A stretch of 64,000 nucleotides of DNA from Hymenopellis radicata. Taxonomy: Eukaryota; Basidiomycota; Agaricomycetes; Agaricales; Physalacriaceae. Numbering within the stretch: the first letter of the stretch is position 1; each line of letters begins with the position of its first letter. The DNA lies in NCBI GenBank assembly GCA_015501595.1, contig JADNRX010000013.1, positions 1 to 64,000 on the forward strand. Reading direction: 5' to 3'. Of the stretch, positions 33,906 through 44,656 are shown in pieces. The notes below the pieces were generated by a model that had not been told where the DNA came from, searched no databases, and saw nothing but the letters and a program-made list of their open reading frames with translations. The position numbers and the translations under genes are program-made.

Positions 33906-35739
33906 TCAACTTTGCCAAAGAAAGTTGGTTCTTGTTAACATTAGTAGAAAAATAGACCGATTTGAGGAAGGTGTCTCCGGCCTACAATTGAAATCCGTGA
34001 GAACCGGAGCTTCGTAGACGACGATAAAACTTACAAGCCATTTATTGTGGGCGATTCTATTGTTGCCAGCAATTCCTGAATGGCATAAGCCTGTAGGATC
34101 GTTGAGATCTATCGGCGCAAAAGCGAGATCCGGAGAGGCAATGCTGAAGGCGGTACCGCCAAATGTTAGGGCGAGGCTCGCGTTAGTGTTGCAAGGTAGC
34201 ACAAAGCCCCCATGCCCGTCTGGTCCAGCACCCTCGATGGCTTTGTGGATCGCATTGGCGTCATTGACGGGTACAATGAGAAGAGTGGTCCCGGTGTCGA
34301 GGATCACTGATCGGCTGGAGATACCCAAGTCTGCGCCGTCCACGGTCACTGCATCCAGTGGTGCAATCCAAAACCCGTCAGAAAGGTTGTCGATTGTCAC
34401 AAGAGAAGTTGTGTCGAACTTGCTCTCGTCCAGGCCACTTAAACCACTGTCAGTAGAATTTCTTTCGCCAACAACAACAGAGCGTACCCGAAAGTGATTT
34501 CTCCATCGTTCAGGCCATCAAAGAGCCGGGAAATCTTGTACGATGTTATAGCTTCATCGATGAGGCCTTCCTTGGCGAGCGCTTCCACAGGTGTCAAAAC
34601 ATCTTGATTAGAAATGCTCTGAGACTCAATGTTAGTGCGCGAATCATAGAACGTTCAAAAGAGCTTACCGACAGCGCAAGACCAACCAAGCCATCGAACT
34701 TTGCCGAGTCACCAGAGAAATTACTCGATTCGTTATTGGCTACCCCAAACCGATGACCAGTGAGAGTCAGACCAGCAATATTGACATCGTCCGACACTTT
34801 GAAGCCAGAAACTCGACCACTTCCATACGTGATGTTCCATGCTTCGTTGGTCAGATTGAAGGTACTAGACTTGTCCTCGCTGATAAAGGTTCGATTACCC
34901 TGTTCGCAAGCCTATTAGTATGTGATACTACGACCAGGGTTGAACCTACACAGCTTCCGAGCCCATCCTCGCTCACACAACCATCGATAGGTATCCACAT
35001 GTCTGCCGACCCGGAGTCCATGAGCAGGCGAAATGGGCGGGGAGGGTTTCCGATTTCGAAGGTGGCAGTGTAGCCTACATCGTTACCTCTGAAAAGAGGT
35101 TCATGGGATGAAAGAAGCTACCAAGTCCAAACTTACAAGATATCCAGCGCCAAGGAATCGTTGGCGGTAGGTGTGTTTCCCTCAGTGACCCCGTTCTCGA
35201 GGAGTTGTTTGATTTCGGCCTCAGAAAATCCCGGATTACCACTTGAGGCGTTCGTGTTCGAGCTATTTGGACAGTGAGCGTAAGAAGACTGGAGTGAATT
35301 GAGACTTACTCAGATTCATCGATGCGCTCTTTACCTTCGTCACCTTCCTCGTGAAGGTCCAAAGAGATATGAGGAGGAACAATTGAAGGCGTATACGAAT
35401 TATATCGCTTCGCCACTGGCGAGGGGCCGTCTGCAATCATGCGCATCCTTTTGCGAAGCTTGTTCCCGAGTTCTTCGTCGGTGGGAACCTTGCAGCGAGC
35501 AATTTGGGCTAAGCGTCGATGGCCTCGGTTCATATGTTGCTGCAGGAGCTGTGGCGGTTGTTAGAGACTACTTCTACCAAAGGATATGGGCAGCGTACAA
35601 TTTCGGGATGGATATTATCGCGAGCTTGATGTATACACGTAAGGGGAAGAGTGATGAGATTGTGACGGCGCGTGAGAGGCGCAGCCTCGACAATAAAAGA
35701 TAGAGCACCGAGAACTACCAGGAGGAGGGTGGAATGCAT
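33906..35739 (-). CDS. Secreted pepsin-like aspartic protease (family A1)
   Basis: The ATG at 35739 opens a classical signal peptide (MHSTLLLVVLGALSFIVEAA) followed by a propeptide (APLTRRHNLITLPL, then HMNRGHRRLAQIARCK). The mature enzyme shows the first catalytic motif DSGSADMW (about 35005-35025), the flap region AWNITYGSGRVSGFKV (YGSG), the segment FDGLVGLALS, and the second catalytic motif ILDTGTTLLIVP (about 34288-34320). There are at least seven short introns. The product ends in VNKNQLSLAKLT. Length and motif order fit basidiomycete polyporopepsin-type proteases. Secretion and extracellular protein degradation are inferred from the signal peptide and family. Confidence 0.93.
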
Positions 35740-36099
35740 CGTAAAGTAAAGCATACAAAGAGTCGTGTAGGATGGAATCCGCGTAAAGTTTTCGTGAACC
35801 GGAAGTCAGACAGAATAGGCTCAACCAGGAGCAAGAGAAGTGAGAATGACGATCAGCACGGCAGCCTCCATATTTATAGGGAAGAACAAGGCAAGAATGC
35901 AGAAGAACAATAACGTTCGAGCTTTGCATACCAGAAGGATGTTCAAGTGACCCGGGTCTCGGGGTCGCCGGTCACCGTTACCGCCATCAAATGCCGTAAA
36001 AGGTCTTGTACCACATGTACAAAAGGCTCATGTGCTAAGTCTGTGGAGAATTCAAGTCGCCGCAGGCGACTTGTTATGGGCCCGCGCAGCTGGCCATCG

Positions 36100-36230
36100 T
36101 GGAGCAGTAGTCTAGTGGTTAGCGGTACCGCGGATATGTTTTTGCTGGTGCGACGTTCGAGCCGTGCCATGCACAGCGCGAAGACTGCTTCTTTGTGACT
36201 TGTCGGCAAGTGAATTCTTATTTTTTTTTC
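36100..36230 (+). repeat. Possible tRNA-derived SINE-like element
   Basis: The stretch has an A-box-like TAGTCTAGTGGTTAGCGG at 36110 and a B-box-like GTTCGAGCC at about 36155, then a T-run at 36221-36229 that could terminate Pol III. The tRNA cloverleaf does not close well, so it is not a functional tRNA. The sequence just upstream (GGCTCATGTGCTAAGTCTG plus the following AATTC region, about 36028-36056) recurs at 37124-37158. Confidence 0.35.
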
Positions 36231-36403
36231 GGGCCTGCGGCGCGCGAAGTCGATAGACGCAGGCAGATTTCATTCGGGTCAAGCAGGCACAGTACAAGGG
36301 ACTCGACATCCTATACAGATTCAAAAACCATTCAAGATATTCATAATCCTCTAAAACAGTAGTAGTGGGAACGACAACTAAGAGAAAGGCTTCAAAATCC
36401 AGA

Positions 36404-36965
36404 AAATGTGAGTAGAATATCGTAGAAGGATGAGGTGGCGTTCTCGAGGAACGTGAACTCGCGTAGGTCTGAAACCAGCTGGAATCGATTCCAGGCGTCT
36501 AAAATGGTAGGATCCATCAAGACGAGGTAGATGGAGGCCCGGCAGAGAGGAAAAGGTGGCCAGAATATGGCAGGAGGAGGTGATGACGGTCTGGAGCCTG
36601 AACGAGGCGTCGCGCGCTCCCGGAGACAACGCCAATCGATTCCCAGACATCTAAACCAGCAGGATTCACAAACACGAGGTAAATGGAGCCTGGGGAGAGA
36701 GGGAGATGCGAGCAGAATATGGCAGAATGAGGTGATGAAAATCTGGAGCCTGAACGAGGCATCGCGCGCCTCCGGGAACAGCGCCAATCGATTCCCAGGC
36801 ATCAAAAATGGTAGGATCCATTAAGACGAGGTAGATGGAGGCCCGGCAGAGAGGAAAAGGTGGCCAGAATATGGCAGGAGGAGGTGATGACAGTCTGGAG
36901 CCTGAACGAGGCGTCGCGCGTGCCGGAGACGACCCCAACCGATTCCCAGACATCTAAAATGGTAG
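36404..36965. repeat. Tandem repeat, about 150-bp unit, roughly four copies
   Basis: Copies near 36410, 36575, 36729 and 36877 share GGTCTGGAGCCTGAACGAGG, CAATCGATTCCCAG and a GTAGATGGAGGC block; the first copy is more diverged. The minus strand has an open repeated frame (GNRLALxPxARDASFRLQ), but the units drift in length (148-154 bp), so coding is doubtful. Confidence 0.8.
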
Positions 36966-37366
36966 TGTCCTGGACAACGAGGGCACTGGGTCCTCAACAA
37001 GCGCGTCGCTGGTCAAGAACGAGATCATCGGCATCACGGCTGCTAACTCCCGATTAGGATTAGCTAAGTCCAAATCGGGAGTTAGCTATCCACAGAAATA
37101 GGTCATGAGCCGTATGAGCCGTACAAGGCTCATGTGCTAAGTCTGTGGAGAATTCAAGTACAAAAGGAGACTTATAGGATACCCTGCCGATGCTGCCGTT
37201 CTCAACACCCCGCCGCCGGAATGCGTGCACAGCGCCGCCCGCCACTTCTTGACCTTGCTTGCCAGTTTGACGTCCAACGTTCAGTGCCGCTGAATACTTA
37301 CTAAAATGCTCAAAAGTCGTCGAAAACAGCGTGGTAATTAAAGCGTAGATAAAAAGTACATACGCA

Positions 37367-40300
37367 TCAAAGGGGAGGGGACTGGAAAGGATGTCCACCA
37401 GAGAGCTTATTGATAGTTTCAGTCCGTAGCGATGTGTCCGCGAAAAGTGCGCGGACGAGTCTGACAAGCTCATCAATCTCAAAGTCCACCAACGCCCCCT
37501 CCTCGAATAAATATCGAAAGTCTGCCATAGATGCTTCCTAAGATGAGTATCAGCTCCTGCGAGCATGCAGAGAAAAAGGAACGTACCAGAAGCTCCGAGA
37601 GGTATGAAAACTTGAGCCATGATGGGACATATGCAACGACGAAAGAGGGCTGAAATAGATCGACGGTCGTCAGGAATGTATTACGAGCAAGAGAGAGTAG
37701 GCGAACCTTTTCGTGATCCTCCACAAAAAGTCCTTCAAGCGCATGTAGTATCCGACATAGTTCACTAAGCCGCCTTGATTCGACTTCTGGTATGTCGGGC
37801 AGCGCCGTGATGTCGTCGAGTACCCTACTCAAAACGGCCTCCGTTATAGCTCCGATAGCCGCATAGTATTTGCTCTTGGTGAGCACGCCTCTCCACCGTG
37901 CAGCTGCCTGCCTGATATCTTGCAATGCGCGACTCAACGCTGCCTCACACTCGTCATAGCGATCCTGGTCGCCAGTAAAAGTAAAGCCTGCGGCCCCATC
38001 CACAATGATCTTGTCCAGAGACTCTCGTTGTCGGTACTGCCAAGCACGCGCTGAATGAAGACGTAGCGCAGAGGGTTGAAACTTACAATTGTATCGCTAT
38101 ACCAACTTTCGCCCAGCACCTGCAGCCGCTTCTGGGCATCCCTTAACCGTTCTTTCGCGACACCCGGGTCGATCTTGTCCAATTCCGAGCTGAGATAGAG
38201 ACAATTATTAGAGAACATCATCGGTGTGTTCAAAGAGGTCTGCAACTCCTTCCCAAACACCGCGGGATACATGGCTCGGTAAAGATCCAATATCGACGGC
38301 GCAGTCAGTGAGATCAGCGTTCCTGGAGAGGCGCTAGTCGAAAATATATGAGATGCCGCAAGACGTGTGCCTTCGTTCAAAACGTTCTCGATCATCTGAA
38401 GAATCTCCTTCATTTGCGAAGACACCAAATATGACTCCCTGGGAGGCGCGAGATTTGGTGGACGTCTGTCTTGCTTTTCTGGAGGCTTCTGCGGGACGGA
38501 AGGGGAGGACATCGACGGAGAAGATACAATGGGCGAGGATATTGAAGGCGAGTGCCCGTTCAGGTGTTTCCTGTCCTTCTTGAACAAGCCATTCGCTATC
38601 TTGGGCGGTGAAGTAATCACTGGAGGTTTCTCGTCCTCTGCCGGGGGATCACCCCATGGATCATCGTCCCACGGAACCTCATCCTGGGAGGGCGATACCT
38701 CGTCGTCGTTCCATCCCCATGCATCGCTGGGATCCGTCTCCGTTTTACCATTCCCGTTACCATTCTGTTTAGGTGAAGGATCGGTGTCCATAGCATCGTC
38801 ATCAAAGCCCCAACTGTCTGCTGCCGTGTCCTTGCTTTCAACTGCTTTACTTGATGTCTCAGCAGGGCTTTCATCGAAACCCCATGCGTCACCTTCTGGT
38901 ACGTCATCCTGTATGGGCACGACCGTAGGCACAGAGGGTTCTGGCTGCAGCTCAACTTGAACCGTGAACGTGTCGAACTTCGCAGAAGGAGAGACGATAA
39001 GATCTCGAGCGGCGTCTAAAATGAGCAAGCGGCGTTGTCGTTCATAATGACCATCAACACCATTGGCCCAGTTAGCTATGAGACGCTCCTTGTGCTCGCG
39101 GCCAAGAATTCCATCGACAATTTCTTCCTCGAACTTGACGGCCTTCTTCAAGAGCTCCAGATACGAGGCAAGAGGGTCGAACGATGAGGGTAGGGAAGGG
39201 ATTAAAAAGTTGTCCAGCACGCTTTGCGTTATCGGCTTTTGAAGGGAGCGTGCAAATTGCACGTCCTGTGGAGAGGGTAACGCAGCAAAGAGGTAGGTAG
39301 ATACAAAGTTGAGGACTGTGGACACATTGTCCAACGCGTCCGCACTGGGGGAGACTGGAGAACAGGATAGTGTGTGCTCATCATTGAGAGAGAGTGAGAC
39401 GGGCGAGGTTTGTTCAAATATTCGGATCACGTAGAGAGCCATGAGGTCACGTCGAAGTAGGTTGAGATGATTCAAAAGGGCGGAAGGAGTAAGCGATGCG
39501 AGAATCTCAGAAAGTGATATGGAGGTTGGTGACTGTCGGACTGTACGAGTATAAGAGACAATGGAGTCGCGACGTCGACGAAAACGCACCTTTGATGGTT
39601 GGGAGGATCATAAGAGTATCTGGAGAAACCACTATGCTTCTGTTGTACGCATCACTAAGCTGGTCTTCGGCACGAGCCCTTGTTGCACGGAATTTGGTCT
39701 AGAAATGTTCAGCGCGTCGTAGGTGAGAAGAACAAGTTTCTCTAACCTTCAGGTCAACAAGTATCTCACTAGAAGCTAGAGGACGCGGATGTTCCTCTAC
39801 AAGTTTGTCCATATTCCGGTACGCTTCCACGGCCTGGGGAAGTCGTCCATCGCGAATAAGGGCGTCCAGTGATGTCAGTTCTGCTTTGAAGCGAAATAAA
39901 TGGTCGAGACAGTCGTATAGAACGTTTGATTCCGCGGTTTCTTGCTGTAAAGCAGCATGCTTCGTGAGGGTGTTAATGAGTGTTGGTACCAGACCTGACT
40001 GCTGAACATGAATAGAGCACTGTATGCATAGAGTGTGATATACACACCTCTGGTGCTGACAGTTTGTTGGTCAGGTCTTCGATCTCTGTCGTTAATGCAT
40101 GCAGACGTGTTTGCACTGACTTGGCAGACGCCTCTTGCTGCTCAAACAGTGGCAGGTCGCCGTGCAGGCGGTCATGAATTCGTTTCTAAACAAACATATG
40201 AGGCGAATTTGGCGAAGAACAGGCGGTGATACCTGCCTTGGTGTCGAGTATGTTCTGGTCCAGTTCCTGGAGCCAGGATGCAGCGAGCGAGGGTGTCAGC

Positions 40301-40401
40301 GCCTTGCTGGTAGCAGCATCGATTTTGGAGAGTATGGCAGACGAGATATCCTGGGGAGGCGCTCCACGTCGAGGGAGATGAGTGGGAACAGGGAATGCCA
40401 T
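37367..40401 (-). CDS. ZW10: ZW10-family vesicle-tethering / kinetochore protein
   Basis: The start at 40401 gives MAFPVPTHLPRRGAPPQDIS and ILDTKAGI. The large exon (about 37990-39590) includes SISLSEILASLTPSALLNHL, a variable acidic linker, and the conserved SLLQ/ASHIFSTSASPGTLISL, SILDLYRAMYPAVF and FSNNCLYLSSELD. The C-terminal exons carry RGVLTKSKYYAAIGAITEAV and ISRVLDDI-type helices, ending in DELVRLVRALFADTSLRTET and a stop at 37367. This is the ZW10/Dsl1-type tether of the ER (NRZ/Dsl1 complex), also used at kinetochores in animals. The linker holds repeated tryptophan-acidic motifs (DAWGFDE, DSWGFDDD, DAWGWNDDE, PWDDDPWGDP), like the COPI-binding 'lasso' of yeast Dsl1. It is head-to-head with EMC5. 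Confidence 0.9.
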
Positions 40402-40463
40402 GACGGCGACCGTGAAGAGGCACGTCGCGGTGCACGTGTCTCTGATCTTTCCCTCTCCCCGTC
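40402..40463. promoter_or_regulatory. 62-bp bidirectional promoter between ZW10 and EMC5
   Basis: The two start codons (40401 minus, 40464 plus) are separated by only 62 bp, pyrimidine-rich on the plus strand. Both genes belong to ER membrane/trafficking functions, so a shared promoter is plausible. Confidence 0.65.
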
Positions 40464-40966
40464 ATGCCTCTCGTCGGTCGTGCCTTTCTGCTCATCGCCA
40501 CCCTCGCATTGTTCCATGGTACTATCCCTGTCAGTTTGCTCGATAATGGCTGATTATTTGCCAGCGGCATTCTCCACGTACGAGCGTAAGCTGGCTTTGT
40601 GCTCATGAATGAACCACCATCTTACACAATTTCACAGACTTGTCGCATCTAAAAGCCATGGAACGACCTGAAGGACAGCTACCACAAGACGTACCGACAA
40701 CTATTCCAGTTATCGTGATTCTCAGCTAACACATTGTTCAGATTATCATTGAAGCTTTCGTTGCTTTATTCTTGGGAATACTTGGTGCCTCACTCAATGC
40801 ACCACCGTTGAAGGAAATAACATGGGCTAGTGAAATGAACAAGAGGTTTCAGGCGGCTCATTCTACAACGTTCAGTGACTGATTAGTCTCTAGGTCAATT
40901 GATGAAATGGAATCGCGTCCCGGATTCGCGAGCTACATCAACCGTGGCAAAAACTTTCTGTCATAG
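40464..40966 (+). CDS. EMC5: ER membrane protein complex subunit 5
   Basis: Four short introns assemble a protein of about 100 residues: MPLVGRAFLLIATLALFH (first membrane helix), AAFSTYEHLSHLKAMERPEG, then IIIEAFVALFLGILGASLNA (second helix), PPLKEITWASEMNKRSIDEM and RPGFASYINRGKNFLS. Each block matches EMC5/MMGT1 (conserved HLK, LPLDI, LKEI, RSIDEM and GFASFxxRG). EMC is the ER insertase for weakly hydrophobic or N-exo transmembrane segments. Introns: 40518-40563, 40578-40628, one within 40690-40742 and 40849-40896. It lies head-to-head with ZW10. Confidence 0.93.
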
Positions 40967-41267
40967 TCGTTATAATATGTATCATCAACTTGACTACTTG
41001 ACCTTGCAGTGTTCTTTTATACGCGCTGTTCGATTCATCACCCCGCTCTCCAGGTGTACTGCCATTGTTGACAATCCTATTCCAGCCAAATCCTCATTGT
41101 CTCCCGCGTTCTGTTGTTTTCCAAGATACCACTCCAGCATGAAGAAGGATATGGTGGACGGTGCGACAGTAAAACTGTCGCGACAATAAGCATGATTTTC
41201 ATACGCGAACAAGCGGACGGAAAGCGCCATTGATTTCGACCTCGGCATCTGATGAACAACATTGCCC

Positions 41268-41549
41268 TTAGTTCTCTAAGCGCTGTACATATTCCGTCTC
41301 TCCCTGTTCCAAGGTAGGTCTTCCTGCACTCGCAACGATGAGCATGTCCAGAATTTACTTACCGTGGCCCAAAGCGCTGCGTCTAAGATACGATTCGAGA
41401 TGAGCAACAGTCTCTGTGTCCTCACTGAACTTGTGACGTACCTTCTCGACGAACAGTTCAACTCCGGAGCCTTCAGGACCTCCCACATTGCAGAAGTCCA
41501 ACTCTGCTGTCTCACGAGAAGGATCCCGCTGGACGGACAGCATCATCAT
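41268..41549 (-). CDS. Small conserved-looking protein, function unknown
   Basis: Two exons: one containing DPSRETAELDFCNVGGPEGS, the segment FVEKVRHKFSEDTETVAHL and SYLRRSALGHG; a GT-AG intron at about 41328-41366; then RPTLEQGETEYVQRLEN and a stop. The product is about 80 residues, mostly helical. I do not recognise it. It lies between EMC5 and PET117 in the conserved block, which favours a real housekeeping gene. The start may lie in an upstream exon. Confidence 0.5.
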
Positions 41550-41714
41550 GATTCAGACAGTGAGTGGCCGGGGCAAAGTCTGATGCATCTGATGAGCCGT
41601 GTTTCGTAGTTAACACCGCGCTCCTTACTTCAACTTGAAGACAAGTGATTATAGAATTATCTGGAATTTTGGGGTTATATATCTATAAACACATGTAGCG
41701 TTAAAAGACTGACG

Positions 41715-42001
41715 TTAGCTGGTACTACTTTCTACGTTCTGGACGCTTTCGTAGAGCTCGCGCTTTCGCCGCGACTCGTCAAATGCCTGCTGGCGCTGTT
41801 GCATTTTTTCGCGCCGGCGTGCATCGTCTTTGATAACGCCCTGATACATGTTCTAATCGACGGGACAGTGAGAACAGAAAAGGGTGTAATCGACATTTCG
41901 CTCACCTCTCGTTCCTGCGTCTGCTGGTGATGGACAGCCCATATTGTGAACGCACTGAAAGCACATGCACCCACGAATGTGGCCTTCGCCGCCAAGGACA
42001 T
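41715..42001 (-). CDS. PET117: PET117-like cytochrome c oxidase assembly factor
   Basis: Exon 1 encodes MSLAAKATFVGACAFSAFTI and WAVHHQQTQERE, a single N-terminal membrane anchor. A 51-nt GT-AG intron (41853-41906) follows, and exon 2 encodes NMYQGVIKDDARRREKMQQR followed by QQAFDESRRKRELYESVQN. Length (about 75 residues), one N-terminal helix and the xxLHQGVIKDxxR signature match PET117, a mitochondrial inner-membrane protein needed for cytochrome oxidase (heme A synthase Cox15) assembly. It is head-to-head with the CID-domain gene. Confidence 0.83.
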
Positions 42002-42121
42002 GGTCAACCAGAGTAAGTGAGACGATGTCAACAGACACAAACAAGATCTCTCTTGTCTCTTCCATTCATCTTCGTTTTCGTCCGCCTTTCTCTATTTAAT
42101 AGGGCTCTTTTAACGGCTGCT
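42002..42121. promoter_or_regulatory. 120-bp bidirectional promoter between PET117 and CID gene
   Basis: The divergent ATGs at 42001 (minus) and 42122 (plus) share this spacer, which is T/C-rich on the plus strand with TATTTAAT at 42092-42100. Confidence 0.6.
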
Positions 42122-44407
42122 ATGACGCTGCTAGAGGTATGCATAACACTCCGGAATGTGCTAAACTCGCACTGACAGCCTTCGCAGGACTTTGAGTCGC
42201 AATTGAAAGATATCGTGCAAGCTAAACGGCTCTCTGCATCAAAGATGACCAAATTGACAGAGATTGCGATGAAATCGATGTCGGTGCGTGTTCCGCTGAG
42301 ACTGTTTGTTCCGCTGTTTCTGACGCCGTATGCAGGATGACACGCAGTTGGTCTCCATCCTCTACCGGACACACAAATCACTCCAGTCGTCGTACAAAGT
42401 CTCCAGTCTCTATGTCTTTGATGCTCTCGCTCGCGCTGCCAAACATAAAGTTGTCAAGCAAGAACTATCTGCTCATTCGACTTCTGGGAACTGTGCTACT
42501 TTTTTGTCCAAAGTCGAAGGCGTTCTTGACGGTCTATTTCAAGACATGCTTTCATCCGGCCATCAGGAGTTCAAGGTTAGTCTCGCTGTGCTACCCTCAC
42601 CTTGTACTCGTAGTTTCCAATGGGCCACCTCTACATGCTTCTTTGGCCGACCTCTATATCGTTATTTCTCGCCTGCCTCGTCGAATTAGACACAATCCTA
42701 ACCTGTCATCGTGTGTTTTCAGGACAAAACCAAGAAAATTCTTGATATATGGACAAAGGGAAAGACATTCCCGGAGACTACGCTTTCTCGATTAACGAAA
42801 TTGTTGTCGGTCACTAACAAAGGTGCTTATCTCAAACTTGATATGTATTCGCTAAGTACTTCTTCTACCTATACAACCCCGTTCCCTTTTATATGCACTC
42901 AGTGCAAGTTCTCGCAAATTGAGGAGTTAGAACTGAAATCCCATTGGTTTGTTTCTCGTAGAACCCGAAAACACTGTTGTGGCGCCGGCGGATCCTCGGA
43001 CTGCTGCCGTACCTCCGCTGCCTACAGCCGAGGTACCGACTACCACGCCCACACCGCCTCAGGTGCATCCGGACACAAGCGCGTTATTATCACTGCTTCA
43101 GCATGCTGCTCAGTACGTTGTCATTGCGGACCCAAGTTTACCGTCTCTGATCCACCATTTTAGGCAAACAGCAGCAAATACGGGTACTCCACTTTCTGCT
43201 CAACAGATTTTGCTGCAGCAACTTGCCCAGGTAGCTCAGAGCCAAAAAGTAAACGGCCCAACGTTACCAGTCGCTGTGCCTCCTCCACCATCAGCTGATT
43301 TTGCCAATGTTACGAATCTTCCTCCGCGAGCGTGGGAGGCTGGTCCTTCACAGTCACCTCCAACCTCAAATGAGGGGGCACCACATAACGGCCGTGGTTA
43401 TCGATACAATAGTCCTGATGCCGTGAATGGTTATAACCACGACCGAAAAGCGACGCGCGACCCACGCGACCCACGCAAAGCTCACCGAGATCGTGACTAT
43501 GTGCCACAGTAGTAGGGATGACCGTGATCGTTTCAGGGGAAGGAATCCGCGAGAGCGGAGCCCTCAAAGGACGAGGGACAGTCGCTCTAGAAGTCCTCCC
43601 AGTAGATATGGCGGTAGGCGAGACGTAAAGCCGTATAGCCCTCCTAGGAGACCGTCATTGACAGCACCTGTGGAATCCAGAAATAATACTGAAATTAGTG
43701 CTCACGGACAGAAAGACGAATTTGGCAGAGATGTCAGGTCTCCTTCCCCTGCGCATGAAGTAGCGACGCATGGCCATGCTGCACAGCCACCCATCATCAG
43801 CGCCGCACCTACGCCCACGCCATCCGTCGAACCGCCACCCCGTATTACTCCAGAAATTCCTGCGGTCTCTTCAGCGCCTTTGGTCGCTTCTTCCTCGATT
43901 ACCACTTCCGTAGCGACGAGTCAGCCTGGGCTGGAATCATTTAACCCTCACCTGTTTAATCCGATGTTGCCGGATTCTTGGGTCGCGCTTGGGAAGATGT
44001 GGGAGGTTACGAACGGCTATTCACCGTCTCAGGAGGAACTCATGCAGTACATGGCGTTGATCATGATGGGTCACGCGCCACCAATGCAACCAGTGCAGGT
44101 CAACAGTCAGTTTTCTGACTCAAGCGGCCAATGGCAAGGTGGAGGACATGGGCGTGGAGGATATGGAGGTCAGACTGCGCGTGGACGTGGCGGATACACG
44201 TCTGGTCGCGGTCGAATCAATGGTCAAGGAGGAGGATGGAATGGTGATCATGCCACTCATAGCGAAGGCATCGTTTTGGGAGGCGGGGATGCATTGGACG
44301 CAACAACAGTCGACTCTACATCATCTCAGGCTGCGACAGGGACTCAAACTGGTGGGAGCATGCAGCGTGTCGGGGAGAAATGGGTGTTTGTAAAGAATTC
44401 TGGGTGA
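42122..44407 (+). CDS. CID-domain RNA-processing factor (Pol II CTD-interacting, SCAF/Nrd1-like)
   Basis: A short first exon (MTLLE) joins DFESQLKDIVQAKRLSASKM, then DDTQLVSILYRTHKSLQSSY, SSLYVFDALARAAKHKVV and DKTKKILDIWTKGKTFPETT. This is the eight-helix CID fold that binds the phosphorylated RNA polymerase II C-terminal domain. After the CID come a Pro/Thr-rich linker, a Gln/His helix segment (SALLSLLQHAAQYVVIA), an Arg/Asp and Arg/Ser region (RFRGRNPRERSPQRTRDSRS) and a C-terminal RGG-like glycine tract (GGHGRGGYGGQTARGRGG). Factors of this type act in transcription termination and splicing. There is a reading-frame change near 43490-43515 that needs an intron or indel (see findings). Confidence 0.85.
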
Positions 44408-44656
44408 TACCTGTGTATTCGTTCTGCATATTTTCTCCCATGACACTAACTTATTTTATCGTGTATGCATTTATTCCTTCTCCGTTACCTTTATGTACAC
44501 AAATCGGTTACTTCCACCAGATTGCCACAATCAGTGCGACTTCAATCAGTGCGACTTCTGGAAGCGTCAAAAAGATGACAAATACAGACGTGACTACTAA
44601 GAGTCAGCTGTGACGGAGCGCGTCCGTGACACTTCAACCTTTCACCTTTCACCATC

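Noticed and set aside
36100..36175. Functional tRNA gene
   Set aside because: A- and B-box-like sequences are present but acceptor, anticodon and T arms do not pair properly.
40994..41262. Minus-strand frame of 84 codons downstream of EMC5
   Set aside because: No splice partner, ATG context or family resemblance; probably 3' untranslated sequence.
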